Of a stretch of 64,000 nucleotides of DNA, positions 51,977 through 61,065 are shown in pieces (position 1 is the first letter of the stretch; the number at the start of each line of letters is the position of its first letter). A program made the position numbers and the translations under genes. Source of the stretch: Crenothrix sp043729335 (GTDB lineage Bacteria > Pseudomonadota > Gammaproteobacteria > Methylococcales > Methylomonadaceae); assembly GCF_043729335.1 (NCBI RefSeq), contig NZ_JAYTLQ010000001.1:1-64000 (forward strand), in the 5' to 3' direction. The notes under the pieces were generated by a model, which saw only the letters and a list, made by a program, of their open reading frames with translations, was not told the origin of the DNA and ran no database searches.

Positions 51977-52201
51977 TTATTGGCTGGATTGTGCAGGCTC
52001 TTCAGTAACTGATTTAAACACCCTTTTTGTGCCTCTACCTATAGCGTGTACCGTATCGCGTGAACCATGGCCAATATCTGTTGTGACATTTTTTGTGGTA
52101 TTGCCGATTGATCTGCCCGCTTCTTTAAATTCAGCGCAGGCTGTTAATAGCAACAAAGACAACATCACACCTGAAGATAAAAATTTTACAACTATTTTCA
52201 T
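51977..52201 (-). CDS. Small entericidin-like lipoprotein
   Basis: A 74-residue precursor with a lipobox (LLTAC) and a short mature peptide rich in Gly, Thr, Lys and Arg (GRSIGNTTKNVTTDIG, GRGTKRVFKSV). It resembles entericidin-type bacterial lipoproteins in size and composition. It lies between two divergent polyene transcripts, but a role in the pathway is not evident. Confidence 0.7.
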   Translation of the reverse strand: MKIVVKFLSSGVMLSLLLLTACAEFKEAGRSIGNTTKNVTTDIGHGSRDTVHAIGRGTKRVFKSVTEEPAQSSQ

Positions 52202-52528
52202 TGTGTCTCCTTAAGCGCTGTTTAAATGATAGGGTTTATTATAATTAATAAGGCATTTTTGGCCGGATAGTAAACAAATGGGGGGGAATTTACTGCGTGT
52301 ATAGACATGAGTTTTAAGAGAACTAAAATTTCACCAAGCTTCATTTTACTTCAATAAATCCGCAAAGCCTGCTTAAAACAAATCCGATATATTCTTAAGC
52401 TTAGTATAATCTGTCCCCATATCTCAAAAGCGAGTGTTACACGTTTTATTGTCAGCTGATGAAGAAAGTAAACCCCACCATTTAGCCCCGTTTTTAAGGC
52501 ATAGTCTCAAAAAGAAACATTATTTAAC
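52202..52528. other. Divergent promoter region of the polyene cluster
   Basis: 327 bases between the leftward lipoprotein gene and the rightward flavoprotein gene. A perfect TATAAT at 52405-52410 is a candidate -10 for the rightward transcript, but no good -35 lies at the right distance. No gene seen. Confidence 0.45.
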
Positions 52529-53761
52529 ATGGAAAATTGTCGAGTGCAAAAAGTCATTATTATAGGTGCAGGGCCTTCAGGTAGCATTGCCGGCGCATTA
52601 TTAAACAATCTGGGCTACCAGGTTACCATTTTGGAGCGCCAAAAATTTCCACGCTTTAGCATCGGCGAAAGCCTGTTGCCGCAATGTATGGAATTCGTCA
52701 AACAGGCCGGTATGATGGATGCCGTTGTTAATGCCGGTTTTCAGTTTAAAAACGGCGCTTATTTTGTCCATCGTGATCAACATACAGCATTTAATTTTGA
52801 AGAAAAATTTACTGACGGCATCGGTACTACATTTCAGGTTCAACGGGGCCGATTTGATGAAATATTGGCTAACGAAGCGGCCCGAATGGGTGTAAGTATA
52901 CACTGGCAAAGTGAAGTTACCGCTGTGGATTTTTCCGGTGACAAACCCAAGCTTGATGTGCGTGATGTAGATGGCAACATCAGTTATCTTGAAGCCGATT
53001 TTGTACTGGATGCCAGTGGTTTCGGGCGCATTTTGCCGCGTTTGCTGAATCTGGAATCACCGTCGGGTTTTCCGGTGCGTAAAGCCTTATTTGGCCATAT
53101 TGAAGATAATATTGACGACGCAGGTTTTGACCGCAACAAAATATTAATCACCGTACATCCTGAACACAAAGACGTTTGGTTCTGGTTGATTCCGTTCAGC
53201 AATGGCCGCAGCAGTATTGGTGTGGTAGCAGAAGCTGATTTTTATCCCTCATCAGGCAGCAATGAAACTATTTTGCAAGATCTTCTTAACGAAGATGACA
53301 ATTTACACAAAATTCTGAAAAATGCGGTATTTGATGACAACATCAATGCCATTACCGGTTATTCCGCTAATGTAAAAAGCTTATATGGCAAAGGTTATGC
53401 GCTGCTGGGTAATGCCGGTGAATTTTTAGATCCGGTATTTTCTTCCGGGGTAACCATTGCCATGAAATCAGCAAGTTTGGCCGCTGCCATTTTAGATCGT
53501 CAATTTAAAGGCGAAAACGTAGATTGGCAAGCTGCCTATGCCACGCCTTTGCAGCGCGGCGTCAATACCTTTAGGGTGTTTGTTGATGCCTGGTATGACG
53601 GGCGTTTTCAGGATGTAATATTTCATGCCAAACAGCAACCGGAAATCAAAGCCATGATTTGTTCAATACTGGCCGGTTATGCCTGGGATGAAGCCAATCC
53701 TTATGTCAAAAATGCCCGTAGCCGTTTGGATACGCTGGTTGAACTATGCCGCGCGGACTAA
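52529..53761 (+). CDS. FAD-dependent oxidoreductase of the halogenase/hydroxylase family
   Basis: A 410-residue flavoprotein. VIIIGAGPSGSIAGALL (residues 9-25) binds FAD, FSIGESLLP (43-51) is typical of tryptophan-halogenase-like enzymes, and WFWLIP (217-222) fits the WxWxIP motif that marks flavin-dependent halogenases. ALLGNAGEFLDPVFSSGV is the second FAD-binding block. Similar genes occur in xanthomonadin and other aryl polyene clusters, where halogenation or hydroxylation of the head group is suggested. It starts the rightward run and overlaps the DUF3261 gene by 16 bases. Confidence 0.85.
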   Translation: MENCRVQKVIIIGAGPSGSIAGALLNNLGYQVTILERQKFPRFSIGESLLPQCMEFVKQAGMMDAVVNAGFQFKNGAYFVHRDQHTAFNFEEKFTDGIGTTFQVQRGRFDEILANEAARMGVSIHWQSEVTAVDFSGDKPKLDVRDVDGNISYLEADFVLDASGFGRILPRLLNLESPSGFPVRKALFGHIEDNIDDAGFDRNKILITVHPEHKDVWFWLIPFSNGRSSIGVVAEADFYPSSGSNETILQDLLNEDDNLHKILKNAVFDDNINAITGYSANVKSLYGKGYALLGNAGEFLDPVFSSGVTIAMKSASLAAAILDRQFKGENVDWQAAYATPLQRGVNTFRVFVDAWYDGRFQDVIFHAKQQPEIKAMICSILAGYAWDEANPYVKNARSRLDTLVELCRAD

Positions 53762-54312
53762 CGTTTTTAGCGCTATTGGTCAGCTTAAGCAGTTGTGCAA
53801 TATTGCCGACATCCCATCATTCTGAACAAGAAGAGTTTATGCCGATAGCACAACCCATCGGCCCTGCGCGGCGGGTGGTACAGCAATTAACCGCTATCTG
53901 GCCAGGAAAACAACAAACCCTGCTGTGTGTATTAGAATTGGACAGACAACGCATTGCCATAGCAGGCTTAAGCAGTGACGGCATTAGTCTGTTTAGTTTA
54001 AGTTATGACGGCAAAAAGCTGGTGCTGGATAAAAGTCCCTTACTGCCAGAGAGCTTTTCTCCCGAATTGATCATTAAAGATTTGCAGCTGGTCTATTGGC
54101 CGGCGTCTGAATTACAAAAGCTATTGCCTCAGCAATGGCGCTTAGAAGCCGATAATCATCATCGCCGCTTGTATTTTAATAACGTATTGTGCGTTGAGGT
54201 TAATTATCTACAGCCTGATGCAAGCTGGCCTAAAACGGTAGAGCTGATCAATCATCGCTATCATTACCAGTTGCACATTAACACTATTAGTTATGAATCT
54301 GTACCTGAATGA
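53746..54312 (+). CDS. DUF3261-family lipoprotein, polyene cluster
   Basis: A 188-residue lipoprotein with lipobox LSSC and a beta-rich mature domain (LELDRQRIAIAGLSSDGISLFSLSYDG). The length and pattern match the DUF3261 lipoprotein regularly present in aryl polyene clusters, near the carrier and exporter genes. Its presence here without those genes is one sign that the cluster has been rearranged. It overlaps the next ketosynthase by 20 bases. Confidence 0.8.
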   Translation: MPRGLTFLALLVSLSSCAILPTSHHSEQEEFMPIAQPIGPARRVVQQLTAIWPGKQQTLLCVLELDRQRIAIAGLSSDGISLFSLSYDGKKLVLDKSPLLPESFSPELIIKDLQLVYWPASELQKLLPQQWRLEADNHHRRLYFNNVLCVEVNYLQPDASWPKTVELINHRYHYQLHINTISYESVPE

Positions 54313-55465
54313 CCTAGGTCTGTTGTGCGCGGTGGGAAATTCCAGAGCAGAAGTTTTAGCGCGTTTATTGGCGGGGGATCGTTCCGGTTTAATTGCAAGC
54401 GACGAGTTTGGTATTCATACGATTGTTGGACAAGTCTCCAGCGAACTTCCAGAAATAGATCAACGTTACAGTAGGTACAACTGCCGGAATAATCGCTTGC
54501 TGCTGGCAGCGGTAAGCCAGATCAGCGCAACAGTCAATGAGATGATTGCAAGATATGGCGCTGACCGTATGGGTGTTGTGTTGGGGACGAGTACATCCGG
54601 AGTCCGAAACACTGAGCTTGCATTAGCGTATCAGGCAAAATTTGGAATGCTACCCAATGAATTCCATTATAAGCAGCAACAAATGGGCGCAGGTGCTGAT
54701 TTTTTGGCAAGTTATCTAGGTTTAACCGGCCCCGCGTACACTATTTCCACAGCGTGCTCATCCAGCGGCAAGGCCTTTGCCTCAGCACGTCGGTTGATTA
54801 ATCTGGATTTATGCGATGCGGTGATTGTGGGCGGTGCGGACAGTTTATGCAGCCTGACCATTAACGGTTTTGCGGCGCTGGAATCTTTGAGTACCGGCTA
54901 CTGCAAGCCATTTGGACTGCATCGTAACGGCATTAATATCGGCGAAGCGGCCAGTCTTTTTGTATTAAGCAAACAACCAGGACCTGTGCAATTGTTAGGC
55001 ATAGGCGCTAGCAGCGATGCCTATCATTTTTCTGCACCTGACCCTGCCGGTACTGCTGTTATTATCGCCATGCAAAAAGCTTTGCGCGATGCCAGTAAGC
55101 GGCCGGAAGATATTGATTATTTAAATTTGCACGGCACGGCCACGGTTTTAAACGATGCAATGGAAAGCAAGGCCGTTAATGCCTTATTCGGAAACCAGGT
55201 TGCAGCCAGTTCCAGCAAAGGATTGACGGGGCATACTTTGGGTGCTGCGGCAGCTTTGGAGTTAGGTTTTTGCTGGATGCTGCTCACCGAAAATGAGCGC
55301 GGGGATTTAATCCCGAATATTAATGATGATGAAGTGGATGCTGGTTTAGCGCCGTTGCATTTGGTTAAACAGGGCGAACGTTTGGGGCGAAAACTTCAGG
55401 TTTGCCAGAGTAATTCGTTTGCGTTTGGTGGTAATAATTTATCTATTATTATTGCAAGAACTTAG
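54293..55465 (+). CDS. Beta-ketoacyl-ACP synthase, polyene cluster (second ketosynthase)
   Basis: A 390-residue ketosynthase with a complete triad: Cys in TISTACSSSGKAF, His in LNLHGTATVLND and His in KGLTGHTLGAAAALE. It is shorter and more diverged than the FabF-like enzyme at 28.9 kb, consistent with the ApeO-like type. It is the last gene of the rightward run. It is a likely partner of the Cys-less ketosynthase at 51.2 kb. Confidence 0.88.
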   Translation: MNLYLNDLGLLCAVGNSRAEVLARLLAGDRSGLIASDEFGIHTIVGQVSSELPEIDQRYSRYNCRNNRLLLAAVSQISATVNEMIARYGADRMGVVLGTSTSGVRNTELALAYQAKFGMLPNEFHYKQQQMGAGADFLASYLGLTGPAYTISTACSSSGKAFASARRLINLDLCDAVIVGGADSLCSLTINGFAALESLSTGYCKPFGLHRNGINIGEAASLFVLSKQPGPVQLLGIGASSDAYHFSAPDPAGTAVIIAMQKALRDASKRPEDIDYLNLHGTATVLNDAMESKAVNALFGNQVAASSSKGLTGHTLGAAAALELGFCWMLLTENERGDLIPNINDDEVDAGLAPLHLVKQGERLGRKLQVCQSNSFAFGGNNLSIIIART

Positions 55466-55840
55466 TTTTTTTGTCCACGCAAGCATCAAAAGCCTGTAAA
55501 ACATAATCAAGGCATACGCACATTTGCCAAGTCCATAAGATTTAATATACTGAGTATTGAATGTCACAGTGTATTGACGTCAGATGAAAAAATGAACTGA
55601 ATATACACTCATTAAACTTGAACCATAAGTCAAATACCGATAAGCTGAATGATAATTGACGTTAGCCTGCCGGACGCGTAACCCCAAACAATTATAAATA
55701 CGACAAACTCACATTGTGTCTATGTGGCAGTCCGCATTTTACCAAAACTTATCACGTTATTTTATGCACGTTACCAATCAACCCAAATAGCTCCTAAGGT
55801 TGATTAGTCCATCACCGGGGCACAAAACAAGGGGAATTAT
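55466..55840. other. Intergenic region with a long-loop hairpin
   Basis: 375 bases after the polyene cluster, without a convincing gene. An 8-bp stem AATCAACC / GGTTGATT (55776-55805) with a 14-base loop lies 35 bases before the DUF805 start and could affect its expression. No terminator was recognised right after the ketosynthase. Confidence 0.4.
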
Positions 55841-56224
55841 ATGAATGAAAGTATCAGTTGGTTTATGGCCGTCTTAAAAAAATATTCAGACTTTGAAGGG
55901 CGGGCACGAAGGAAGGAATATTGGAATTTTATGCTTATTTATGCGCTTATTATCATTCCTTTAGGTTTTATTGACATACTAACCGGTACTATGGTTTTAG
56001 AAATAGGTATAGGTTTTCTTAGCGGCATATTCATGCTGTACACTTTATGCCCTATGATTGCCGTAACGGCAAGGCGGTTACACGATATCAACCGCAGTGG
56101 TTGGTGGCAATTAATTAATCTAATGCCAATGATCGGCTTTATTGTTATGTTGGCTTTTACCGTAAAGGACAGTGATGCGGATAAAAATGAGTACGGGGAA
56201 AATCCAAAAATAGATAAAACCTAA
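55841..56224 (+). CDS. DUF805 domain membrane protein
   Basis: A 127-residue inner-membrane protein with about four helices. FEGRARRKEYWNFML near the N-terminus and ARRLHDINRSGWWQLI are the DUF805 signature. The function is unknown; the family is widespread and small. Preceded by AAGGGGAA, a good ribosome site. It has no obvious operon partner. Confidence 0.9.
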   Translation: MNESISWFMAVLKKYSDFEGRARRKEYWNFMLIYALIIIPLGFIDILTGTMVLEIGIGFLSGIFMLYTLCPMIAVTARRLHDINRSGWWQLINLMPMIGFIVMLAFTVKDSDADKNEYGENPKIDKT

Positions 56225-56436
56225 GTTACCCCCTCAATCTGCTAAAACTAAATCTTGTTTAAAAACCGTTCGAGGTAAGTTTTTCGAATCATCATGGGTT
56301 TTATAGCTTATGTAAGCCGGACTGAAGACAATCGAACGGTTATTCTAGTTAATTATGGCTAAGTTTTGCTGCCGCCTATGCCTTATCAGTTATATAATGA
56401 TTAGCTTAATTGGCTTGGATAAATCATTATTCGGTT

Positions 56437-56835
56437 ATGAAATTGATCATTAATAATAACACTAAAAAACATACCCACCGCTTATGCCAGATTGCTGTTA
56501 TAGCGTGCTTAGCTTTGCCTTGCTCGGCGTTTGCTCATGCCATTCTGGTAAAGTCGCAACCTGCCAAAGATGCTACGGTTACAGAAGCACCCAAACAAAT
56601 TGATGTTTGGTTTAATGACAAAGTAGGCGGTGAGCACAAAGCCCTTGCCGTAATTGATAGTAATGGCAATCGTGTCGATAACAAAGATGTGGCTCAAGAA
56701 ACATTTGATCCATCGCATATGTTTGCTACTGTGCAGCCTTTAGCGCCAGGCACCTATACCGTACGCTACCGTGTTGTTTCAATTGATACTCACATCGTCA
56801 CTGGAAAATTTCAATTTTCGGTTAAAGCGCCTTAA
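56437..56835 (+). CDS. copC: CopC-domain periplasmic copper-binding protein
   Basis: A 132-residue precursor. The signal ends SAFA, so the mature protein would start with His (HAILVKSQPA), the N-terminal Cu(II) ligand of CopC. VVSIDTHIVTGKFQFSV at the end supplies the other conserved Asp/His. It binds copper in the periplasm. No CopD membrane protein follows; instead a membrane-anchored lipoprotein does (56886). The frame opens at 56410, but ATG 56437 begins the signal peptide. Confidence 0.88.
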   Translation: MKLIINNNTKKHTHRLCQIAVIACLALPCSAFAHAILVKSQPAKDATVTEAPKQIDVWFNDKVGGEHKALAVIDSNGNRVDNKDVAQETFDPSHMFATVQPLAPGTYTVRYRVVSIDTHIVTGKFQFSVKAP

Positions 56836-56885
56836 TGTGGTAACCGCTAGCAGCAGCGCTCTTTGACTACGCGAGAAAAAACATC

Positions 56886-57539
56886 ATGAAAAAAAATACG
56901 CCCTACTATATCTGTGTTCGTGTACTGTTGTTAGCGATTACATTGGTCGTTAACGGCTGTAATAAAGACAATGACAATAGCCAATCTCCACAAATTGCCG
57001 ATAAAAATAGCGTTGGTTGCCTTGCGACCAACGATTTTTATGCCGTTCATTTTAGCGTGTATTTAAAACCCTCCGGCGACTTGAAAAACATGGATAGGGC
57101 TGCGTTACTAAAACCTTATTGCAAAGAGTTACCCGGTGTGGGCAAGGCTTTTTTTAGTGCGGATTTAATTGATGAGGACATTCGCGGAACACCCATTGGG
57201 ATTCGTGTGGTGGAGCTGGCTGATGGCACTAAAAAACCTGAAGAATTTAAAGAGCTTCGCACGCTTATAGAAATTCCCGCCAAAATTTACGCGAAAGGCG
57301 TGGTGGAAGCCCAAGCTGACATTGATAAAGAAGGCGATTACGCCATGATCTTAATTGTGGGCGGCGAAAATGCTGTTTCAGAAGATGATCGGTTGAAAAT
57401 ACCATTTCATGTAGGCAGCAATCCTTATAATCCGTACGGTTGGCCAAGAGAAACGTTAATAGGTGTGGCCAGCGGTGTTGGTTTTGTTATTTTAGGATTA
57501 ATTTATTTGCTCTATCGCATCGTTAAAAGAAAGAAATAA
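56886..57539 (+). CDS. CopC-linked, membrane-anchored exported protein, family unknown
   Basis: A 217-residue precursor: lipobox-like VNGC at about residue 25, then a mature domain with Cys in VGCLATNDF and PYCKELPG, the piece LIDEDIRGTPIG, EGDYAMILIVGG, and a C-terminal helix (about 190-212) ending in basic residues. The order and spacing resemble the protein at 11306-11899 (C...C..LP...D...RG), which is next to a cupredoxin. Two such genes beside copper genes suggest a common role in periplasmic copper handling. It lies 50 bases after copC, probably in the same transcript. Not recognised as a named family. Confidence 0.72.
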   Translation: MKKNTPYYICVRVLLLAITLVVNGCNKDNDNSQSPQIADKNSVGCLATNDFYAVHFSVYLKPSGDLKNMDRAALLKPYCKELPGVGKAFFSADLIDEDIRGTPIGIRVVELADGTKKPEEFKELRTLIEIPAKIYAKGVVEAQADIDKEGDYAMILIVGGENAVSEDDRLKIPFHVGSNPYNPYGWPRETLIGVASGVGFVILGLIYLLYRIVKRKK

Positions 57540-57549
57540 CGCCTAATTA

Positions 57550-57575
57550 TAGAGACGCAAGCTTTTGCGTCTCTA
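57550..57575 (+). terminator. Hairpin after the copC operon
   Basis: Perfect 11-bp stem TAGAGACGCAA / TTGCGTCTCTA with a four-base loop, ten bases after the stop. No T run follows, so termination strength is uncertain; it also faces a converging lipoprotein gene. Confidence 0.55.
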
Positions 57576-57595
57576 CCTGCAATATTAAAAACTCA

Positions 57596-57859
57596 TTAAT
57601 CAACTTCTTCAATCACCGTATGTTCCATCGGTACTTGCACATAGTGCTTTTTAACGTCCCAAAAATAGTAATAGCCCTTATCTGTTGAAGTCACTTTACC
57701 ATTTTTTATCAACCAAGTTTTTGTGGTCGGCCCGTTGGCAAAAGTAACTAAATAATCGCCATCCAATAGCTCAATGCCTTTTCTAAACATTTGGTTTTGC
57801 TGATCTTGCGTACAACTGGCCAGCAATAATGCCAGCGCCAATACCCTAATAATTTTCAT
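57596..57859 (-). CDS. Small lipoprotein, unknown function
   Basis: An 87-residue precursor with a lipobox (LLASC) and a short beta-rich domain (GDYLVTFANGPTTKTWLIKNG, KGYYYFWDVKKHYVQVPMEH). I do not know the family. It converges on the copC operon and diverges from mepA. Confidence 0.65.
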   Translation of the reverse strand: MKIIRVLALALLLASCTQDQQNQMFRKGIELLDGDYLVTFANGPTTKTWLIKNGKVTSTDKGYYYFWDVKKHYVQVPMEHTVIEEVD

Positions 57860-57954
57860 CTTTTAATATCCAATTTAAAGTGCATCATTCTAAAATATCT
57901 TTGATTTTAGATTATAATTCTTATTGGCAAAATCTCTTAACTATTGACTACACA

Positions 57955-58797
57955 ATGAAATTTTTTATATCGACATTATTGCTGGGCGCATTTTCGACAG
58001 CGGCCCTAGCCTCTTCTGCCAGTGACTGGTCAAACATAATGCAGCCTTCAAAATCAGGCGATATGGCACAAAGTATTGGCAAATACGATGGCGGCTGTGT
58101 CAGTGGCGCGGTGACGCTACCAATGGATGGCACGGGCTATCAAGTAATGCGTTTATCCAGAAAACGCTATTTTGGCCATCCGGATTTGATCCATTTTATT
58201 GAAAATTTTGGCCATGCTGTGTCTGATCAAAAATTAGGTACATTATTGATCGGTGATTTAGGTCAACCACGCGGCGGGCCGACTTTATCAGGTCATCGCA
58301 GCCACCAAACTGGCCTGGATGTCGATATCTGGTTTTCACTGCCTGCAATCGCGGCAACACGCAAACTGGATATAAACGAGCGCGAAACTTTAAGCGCAAA
58401 TTCCATGCTTATTAGTCAATCTGATGCCATAGATGAAAAGCAATGGACTGCGCAGCATGAAAAAGTCCTGGAAGCAGCATCACGTATGCCTGAAGTAGAT
58501 CGTATTTTCGTTAACCCCAGCATTAAACGCCTGTTGTGTATGCGTAAAACCCCTCATGATTGGCTAAGAAAAATTCGCCCCTGGTGGAAACATGACGATC
58601 ATTTTCATGTGCGCCTTAAATGTCCCGGTGGTAGTGACCACTGTACAAGCCAGGCGCCACTTCCCGAAGACGATGGCTGTGATGCCAGCCTTGATTACTG
58701 GTTTTCGGCTGAAGCTAAAAAACCTAAAGTACCTTCCCCAAAACCTAAGGCACCTCGCCTACCTCCACTGTGTGATAGTGTGCTGAACGAAAATTAA
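57955..58797 (+). CDS. mepA: Penicillin-insensitive murein endopeptidase MepA
   Basis: Periplasmic LAS-type metallopeptidase that cuts D-Ala-mDAP crosslinks in peptidoglycan. The 280-residue precursor has a signal peptide (ending ALAS); the zinc site is in SGHRSHQTGLDVDIWF (His and Asp) and HDDHFHVRL (His). Paired Cys residues at both ends of the domain fit the family. The frame opens at 57880, but ATG 57955 begins the signal. A strong terminator follows. Confidence 0.92.
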   Translation: MKFFISTLLLGAFSTAALASSASDWSNIMQPSKSGDMAQSIGKYDGGCVSGAVTLPMDGTGYQVMRLSRKRYFGHPDLIHFIENFGHAVSDQKLGTLLIGDLGQPRGGPTLSGHRSHQTGLDVDIWFSLPAIAATRKLDINERETLSANSMLISQSDAIDEKQWTAQHEKVLEAASRMPEVDRIFVNPSIKRLLCMRKTPHDWLRKIRPWWKHDDHFHVRLKCPGGSDHCTSQAPLPEDDGCDASLDYWFSAEAKKPKVPSPKPKAPRLPPLCDSVLNEN

Positions 58798-58813
58798 ATT
58801 CTTCTACCCTCTC

Positions 58814-58848
58814 AAGAAAGACTTGCACATCTTGCAAGTCTTTCTTTT
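58814..58848 (+). terminator. Rho-independent terminator after mepA
   Basis: A perfect 12-bp stem GAAAGACTTGCA / TGCAAGTCTTTC with a five-base loop and a TTTT run. The rest of the gap up to 59109 is AT-rich with no gene seen; it should contain the promoter of the carboxypeptidase gene. Confidence 0.85.
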
Positions 58849-59109
58849 GTTAATCTCCCTGCTCCCTTGCTTTATAAACATTGTCAACTAATATTTAGTG
58901 TTAGGTTTGTGTCTTATTGTGCTACTGAAATCAGCCTACAAAACTCAGTTAATCTTGCATTTAAATAAGCTTTGAATAAAATATATTTCCTTTTATTCAA
59001 CCGATTTTTTTATATGTTTAATTCACGAAGACTTAAATTGTCAATATTTTTCAAACAGATACTAATCATAGTTAATGGTTGTTAGCAATACGGCAGGAGC
59101 CACACCCTC

Positions 59110-60942
59110 ATGAAAGCATTTAAATTACCCTTGTATAAATTTAACAATAAAACCATTCTTATCAGCTTGGCTATTTTGACCTGGTCACCTTTTAACCATG
59201 CAGCAGCACCCGTTAAAAAACCGTCTAGCGTTTACATTATTGACAAGGTTTTCAACGTAGCGACACGGACAAAAATAGCCCGAACCGGCGCACTTATTCT
59301 GGAAGTCGGCCATTCGTATATTCTTGTTGAAGCCACTGCGAATGAAAAACGCGCCATCAAAAAGCTGGGTTTATCGATTGCAGTACCCACACAAGCAAAA
59401 GCGGCACAGCTCAGTTTTCCGGCCGGGGATTCGGCTTATCATGATTACACTGAAATGCTGGCAGAAATTCAACAAGCCGCCATCGATCATCCGGCCATTT
59501 TTCAGATGATTAATCTGGGAAGCTCTTATGAAGGGCGCACTATTTGGGCGGGTAAAATATCCGATAACGTAGCTAGCGATGAAGATGAACCGGAGGTATT
59601 GTTCACCCACCATCAGCACGCGCGTGAGCATTTAACCGTAGAGCAGGCGTTGTACACTTTAAAAATATTGACAGATGAGTATGACACCAATCCCCAAATT
59701 GCTAATCTGGTCAATAACCGGGAAATATGGATAGTGTTTGATATGAATCCGGATGGTGGTGAATATGACATCGCTACTGGAACATACCAATCCTGGCGTA
59801 AAAATCGCCAACCCAATACCGGTACTCCCTTTGCCGGAACCGATTTAAATCGGAACTGGGATTATTTATGGAACTGTTGTGGCGGCAGCAGTGGTACAAC
59901 TAGCAGTGAAACCTATCATGGGAAAGCTGCTTTTTCTGCACCCGAAACTGCCGTGGTGCGCAATTTTGTTAACAGCCGGGTATTAAATGGCAAACAGCAA
60001 ATTAGTTTGGCCGTTGATTTTCACAGCTATTCCGAACTGATTTTATGGCCGTACGGTTATACCTATACGGACATACCCAGTGATATGGTAGCGGATGATT
60101 ACAATACCATGGCTACTATGGGCAAAGCGATGGCGGCAATGAACAACTATATTCCCCAGCAAGCCAGTGATTTATACATAACCGACGGCACAATCAATGA
60201 TTGGTTATACGGTGTACATGGCATTCTTAACTATACCTTTGAAATGTACCCCAAAACGGCCAGCAACGGGGGGTTTTACCCGTCTGACCAAGTGATCCCG
60301 CAAGAAACCGCCCGTAACCGCAACCCTATTCTGTATTTACTGGCGCAGGCGGCGTGTCCTTACCAAGCTATTGGCAAACAAAGCCAATATTGCGGCGATG
60401 CCGTTACCGGCAATGTGGTAACCACAGGTTTTTATAACCCTAAAAGCAATTCCCCTGTCATCAGTGCTGCAGGTGATAACAATGGTTATCAAGCTAGCCC
60501 TGCCAATGCTTACAGCTATAACAAGCTTTATTCAGTGGATACCGACAGCGGAAACAACACCAACACGACCTGCACTAATACCGGTAAAGATAAGCATCAA
60601 TTTAGCAATTTCGCTATTCCTGTTCCAACAGGTGTAACCATTAAAAGCATTGAAGTAAAGATAAATGCTAAAGCAGACAACGCGAGTGGTACACCAAAAA
60701 TTTGTGCGGAACTGTCCTGGAATGGAGGTTTAACCTGGACCACCCCCAAATCAACGCCACTTTTAGAAACAGCGGCCAAAACTTACACACTGGGTGGCGC
60801 TATCGATAACTGGGGACATGTTTGGTCTGCCAGCGAATTAGGTGACAGTAATTTTAAAATACGACTCACCAATGTTTCCAGCGCCACAACGCGGGATTTC
60901 TCATTAGATTGGCTGTCTGCGCGGGTAAGATATGTGCCTTAA
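59110..60942 (+). CDS. Secreted M14-family zinc carboxypeptidase with C-terminal beta domain
   Basis: A 610-residue exported protein with a signal peptide (about 1-32). A pro-like N-terminal part is followed by the M14 domain: THHQHAREHLTVEQ holds the zinc HxxE, DLNRNWDY is typical, VDFHSYSEL holds the third zinc His and LNYTFEMYP the catalytic Glu. From about residue 450 a Thr/Asn-rich beta-sandwich domain (SWNGGLTWTTPKSTP ... DWLSARVRYVP) probably serves attachment or secretion. It removes C-terminal residues from peptides outside the cell. Single-gene unit. Confidence 0.9.
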   Translation: MKAFKLPLYKFNNKTILISLAILTWSPFNHAAAPVKKPSSVYIIDKVFNVATRTKIARTGALILEVGHSYILVEATANEKRAIKKLGLSIAVPTQAKAAQLSFPAGDSAYHDYTEMLAEIQQAAIDHPAIFQMINLGSSYEGRTIWAGKISDNVASDEDEPEVLFTHHQHAREHLTVEQALYTLKILTDEYDTNPQIANLVNNREIWIVFDMNPDGGEYDIATGTYQSWRKNRQPNTGTPFAGTDLNRNWDYLWNCCGGSSGTTSSETYHGKAAFSAPETAVVRNFVNSRVLNGKQQISLAVDFHSYSELILWPYGYTYTDIPSDMVADDYNTMATMGKAMAAMNNYIPQQASDLYITDGTINDWLYGVHGILNYTFEMYPKTASNGGFYPSDQVIPQETARNRNPILYLLAQAACPYQAIGKQSQYCGDAVTGNVVTTGFYNPKSNSPVISAAGDNNGYQASPANAYSYNKLYSVDTDSGNNTNTTCTNTGKDKHQFSNFAIPVPTGVTIKSIEVKINAKADNASGTPKICAELSWNGGLTWTTPKSTPLLETAAKTYTLGGAIDNWGHVWSASELGDSNFKIRLTNVSSATTRDFSLDWLSARVRYVP

Positions 60943-61065
60943 TGGGTAATTGTAAGCAGGCACGGGATTGTCAACTGGGTTAATTAGGTGTATCTTTCCA
61001 AACATATCGCCCCATTCTAGGCGTAGTTTGTTACTTTTTTTACATTGTTAACCCGAGAAATTGAT

